A DNA stretch of 5,763 nucleotides from an uncultured Clostridia bacterium (lineage in GTDB: Bacteria; Bacillota; Clostridia; TANB77; CAG-508). Made by a program: the position numbers and the translations under genes. Below, piece after piece: positions 3,922-5,763 of the stretch. The stretch's first letter is position 1. The number at the start of each line of letters is the position of its first letter. Under the pieces are notes generated by a model. The model ran no database searches, was not told the DNA's origin, and was given only the letters and a program-made list of their open reading frames with translations. The stretch is taken from NCBI GenBank assembly GCA_944393455.1, contig CALYAH010000136.1, positions 1 through 5,763 of the forward strand. Direction: 5' to 3'.

Positions 3922-5763
3922 ATGGAGAAAATACAAGGATTATCAAATAAAGAAGTAAAAGAACAAATAGAAAAAGGAAATGTAAACAAAACTAAAAAAG
4001 ATAATTTAAAATCTAATTGGCAAATTATTTTTGATAATGTTTTTACATTATTTAATTTATATAATTTAATAATAGCAATAGCACTAATTTGTGTAAAGGC
4101 TTATACAAATGTATTTTTCTTTTTAATTATTACGGTAAATGTGTTAATTGGGATTATTCAAGAAATTCATGGAAAAAATTTAGTAAAAAAATTATCTATA
4201 TTAAATATATCAAAAGCAACTGTAATTAGAAATAAAAAGGAAAAAAAGATAGAAATAGAAGAAATTGTTTTAGGTGATACAATTATTTTGGCACAAGGTG
4301 ACCAAATTCCTTCTGATTCTTATGTTGTTGAAGGAGAAGTAGAAGTTAACGAATCTTTATTAACAGGAGAATCAGACTTAATATTAAAAAATAAAAATGA
4401 TAAACTACTTTCAGGAAGTTATGTAGTTAGCGGAAAATGCTATGCAATTGTAGAAAAAGTAGGAGAAAATAATTTTGCAAACAAAATTATAAATTCTGCT
4501 AAAAAACAAAAATCAAATAATTCGGAATTGCTAAATTCGATGAAAAAAGTAACTAGATTTACAAGTTTTGCAATTATACCAGTTGGAATTATATTATTCT
4601 TACAAGCATATATTACAAGACAAGCGGATTTAACACAATCAGTAATTGCAACAGCAGCAGCTTTACTTGGAATGTTACCAAAAGGATTAGTGCTATTAAT
4701 TACAATTTCATTGGAATCAGGTGTTATAAAGTTAGCTAAAAAACAAGTTTTAGTACAAGATTTATACAGTATAGAGGCTTTAGCACATATTGATACAATT
4801 TGCTTAGATAAAACAGGAACCATAACAACAGGAAAAATGAAAGTGTCAAAAATAGAAATGTATAATGAAAGCATACTTCCAAGAGATTTTAATGAGATGA
4901 TGACAGCTTTTGCAAATGGAATGGGGGATAATAATGCTACATTTAAAGCAATTCAAAAATATTTTAAAGGAGATACATCATATGAAAAAGTAGATAATAT
5001 TCCTTTTTCATCAGAAAGAAAATGGAGTTCAATCTCATTTGAAAATCTTGGTTCAATTGTTGTTGGAGCGCCAGAAAGATTATTTGAAAAAAGTAAAACA
5101 ACAATGCCAGAAATTATAACAGAATTACAAAAACATGGAAAAAGAGTGTTAGGAGTGGCATATACAAAAGATACAATTTCTAAACCAGAATTACCTGAGT
5201 TAGAAGTAGTAGCAGGAATTATATTAGAAGACCCTTTAAGAAAAAATGCTAAAGAAATGCTTGGTGTTTTTAAAAAGCAAGGTGTAGATGTAAAAATTAT
5301 TTCAGGAGATAATGCCCTTACAGTATCTAATATAGCTAAAATAGCTGGTCTAGAAAATTATGATTCTTATATAGATTTATCTACTATTAAAAGTGATGAT
5401 GAAATCATAAATTTAGTGGATAAATACAGCATCTTCGCAAGAGTATTACCTCATCAAAAAAGTATGATTATAAATGCACTACAAGCTAAAAATCACAAAG
5501 TGGCAATGACAGGAGATGGGGTAAATGATGTAATTGCTTTAAAAGAAGCGGATTGTAGTATAACACTTCCAGATGCAACAGAAAGTAGCAAACAAGTTTC
5601 TCAAATAGTATTACTAAATTCAGATTTTAGTGTTTTACAAGATATATTAATGGAAGGAAGAAGAGTTGTAAACAAAATAACAAATGTAGCAAGAATATTT
5701 TTTATAAAAACTATATATTCAGTTCTAGTATCATTATTCTGCATATTAACAAATACAGCATTT
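3922..5763 (+). CDS. P-type ATPase, CtpE/Exp7-like (3' truncated by window end)
   Basis: 614 residues are present without a stop; the family is usually near 780, so helices after TM5 are missing. Start ATG 3922 follows AAAGGAGG (3905-3912). It is an ATP-driven membrane transporter. Visible parts: TM1 about 41-59, TM2 about 62-82, actuator domain with TGES (148-151), TM3 about 213-232, TM4 about 240-263 containing PKGL (253-256), phosphorylation site DKTGT with D296, nucleotide-binding domain with PFSSERKWS (361-369) and GAPE (382-385), SGDN (461-464), TGDGVND (530-536), and the start of TM5 (about 592-612). There is no N-terminal heavy-metal domain and no CPC motif, so it is not a P1B metal pump. 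PFSS..KWS, VGAPE without the usual Lys, and the overall pattern match the actinobacterial CtpE and streptococcal Exp7 branch. TM4 Lys254 replaces the usual cation-ligand Glu. Expected to be switched on by the ECF sigma. CtpE has been linked to calcium; substrate here unresolved. Confidence 0.9.
   Translation, partial: MEKIQGLSNKEVKEQIEKGNVNKTKKDNLKSNWQIIFDNVFTLFNLYNLIIAIALICVKAYTNVFFFLIITVNVLIGIIQEIHGKNLVKKLSILNISKATVIRNKKEKKIEIEEIVLGDTIILAQGDQIPSDSYVVEGEVEVNESLLTGESDLILKNKNDKLLSGSYVVSGKCYAIVEKVGENNFANKIINSAKKQKSNNSELLNSMKKVTRFTSFAIIPVGIILFLQAYITRQADLTQSVIATAAALLGMLPKGLVLLITISLESGVIKLAKKQVLVQDLYSIEALAHIDTICLDKTGTITTGKMKVSKIEMYNESILPRDFNEMMTAFANGMGDNNATFKAIQKYFKGDTSYEKVDNIPFSSERKWSSISFENLGSIVVGAPERLFEKSKTTMPEIITELQKHGKRVLGVAYTKDTISKPELPELEVVAGIILEDPLRKNAKEMLGVFKKQGVDVKIISGDNALTVSNIAKIAGLENYDSYIDLSTIKSDDEIINLVDKYSIFARVLPHQKSMIINALQAKNHKVAMTGDGVNDVIALKEADCSITLPDATESSKQVSQIVLLNSDFSVLQDILMEGRRVVNKITNVARIFFIKTIYSVLVSLFCILTNTAF

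Noticed and set aside
4440..4874. Minus-strand open frame of 144 codons inside the P-type ATPase gene
   Set aside because: It is antisense to the best conserved part of the ATPase (TM3 to the DKTGT site), and the plus-strand motifs explain the sequence fully.
3922..5763. Heavy-metal (P1B) exporter
   Set aside because: No CPC-type motif in the membrane helix before the phosphorylation site and no N-terminal metal-binding CxxC domain.

Overview
The window is a very AT-rich, tightly packed stretch with strong AAGGAGG-type ribosome binding sites, T-rich intrinsic terminators and many ATA/AGA codons. This points to a low-GC Firmicute, most likely a member of the Clostridia; nothing in the window fixes the species. 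All genes are on the + strand. I see no RNA genes, insertion sequences, CRISPR arrays or attachment sites.

Region 1 (1-240) is the 3' end of a flavodoxin/NAD(P)H-dependent FMN reductase-type gene, closed by a strong intrinsic terminator. Region 2 (301-2029) is a self-contained three-gene operon. A MerR-type promoter with a 19-bp spacer and a 20-bp imperfect dyad drives a MerR-family regulator of the AdhR/NmlR type (Cys52 present), a two-repeat carboxymuconolactone-decarboxylase-fold protein and a single-domain cupin. A second hairpin ends it. This looks like a small electrophile/redox-responsive enzyme cassette; the substrate cannot be told from sequence.

Region 3 (2034-5763) is the most interesting part. 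It holds an ECF sigma factor (true start TTG 2132, not the GTG far upstream), a 90-aa two-helix membrane protein, a 306-aa membrane protein with a large middle domain and two C-terminal zinc ribbons, and a P-type ATPase that runs off the window end. The sigma gene and the ATPase gene are each preceded by nearly the same 35-bp element (29 of 35 bases match). Each element has an AAC core, exactly 16 bases, then CGT, which is the layout of promoters read by ECF sigma factors. The simplest reading is an autoregulated ECF sigma whose operon carries its own membrane-bound control proteins and which directly switches on the ATPase. The ATPase resembles the bacterial CtpE/Exp7-type branch and has PKGL where cation pumps usually have PEGL in membrane helix 4, so its cargo is open. 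The two zinc-ribbon-operon gene junctions both use the same 8-base overlap ATGAATAA, which suggests translational coupling.
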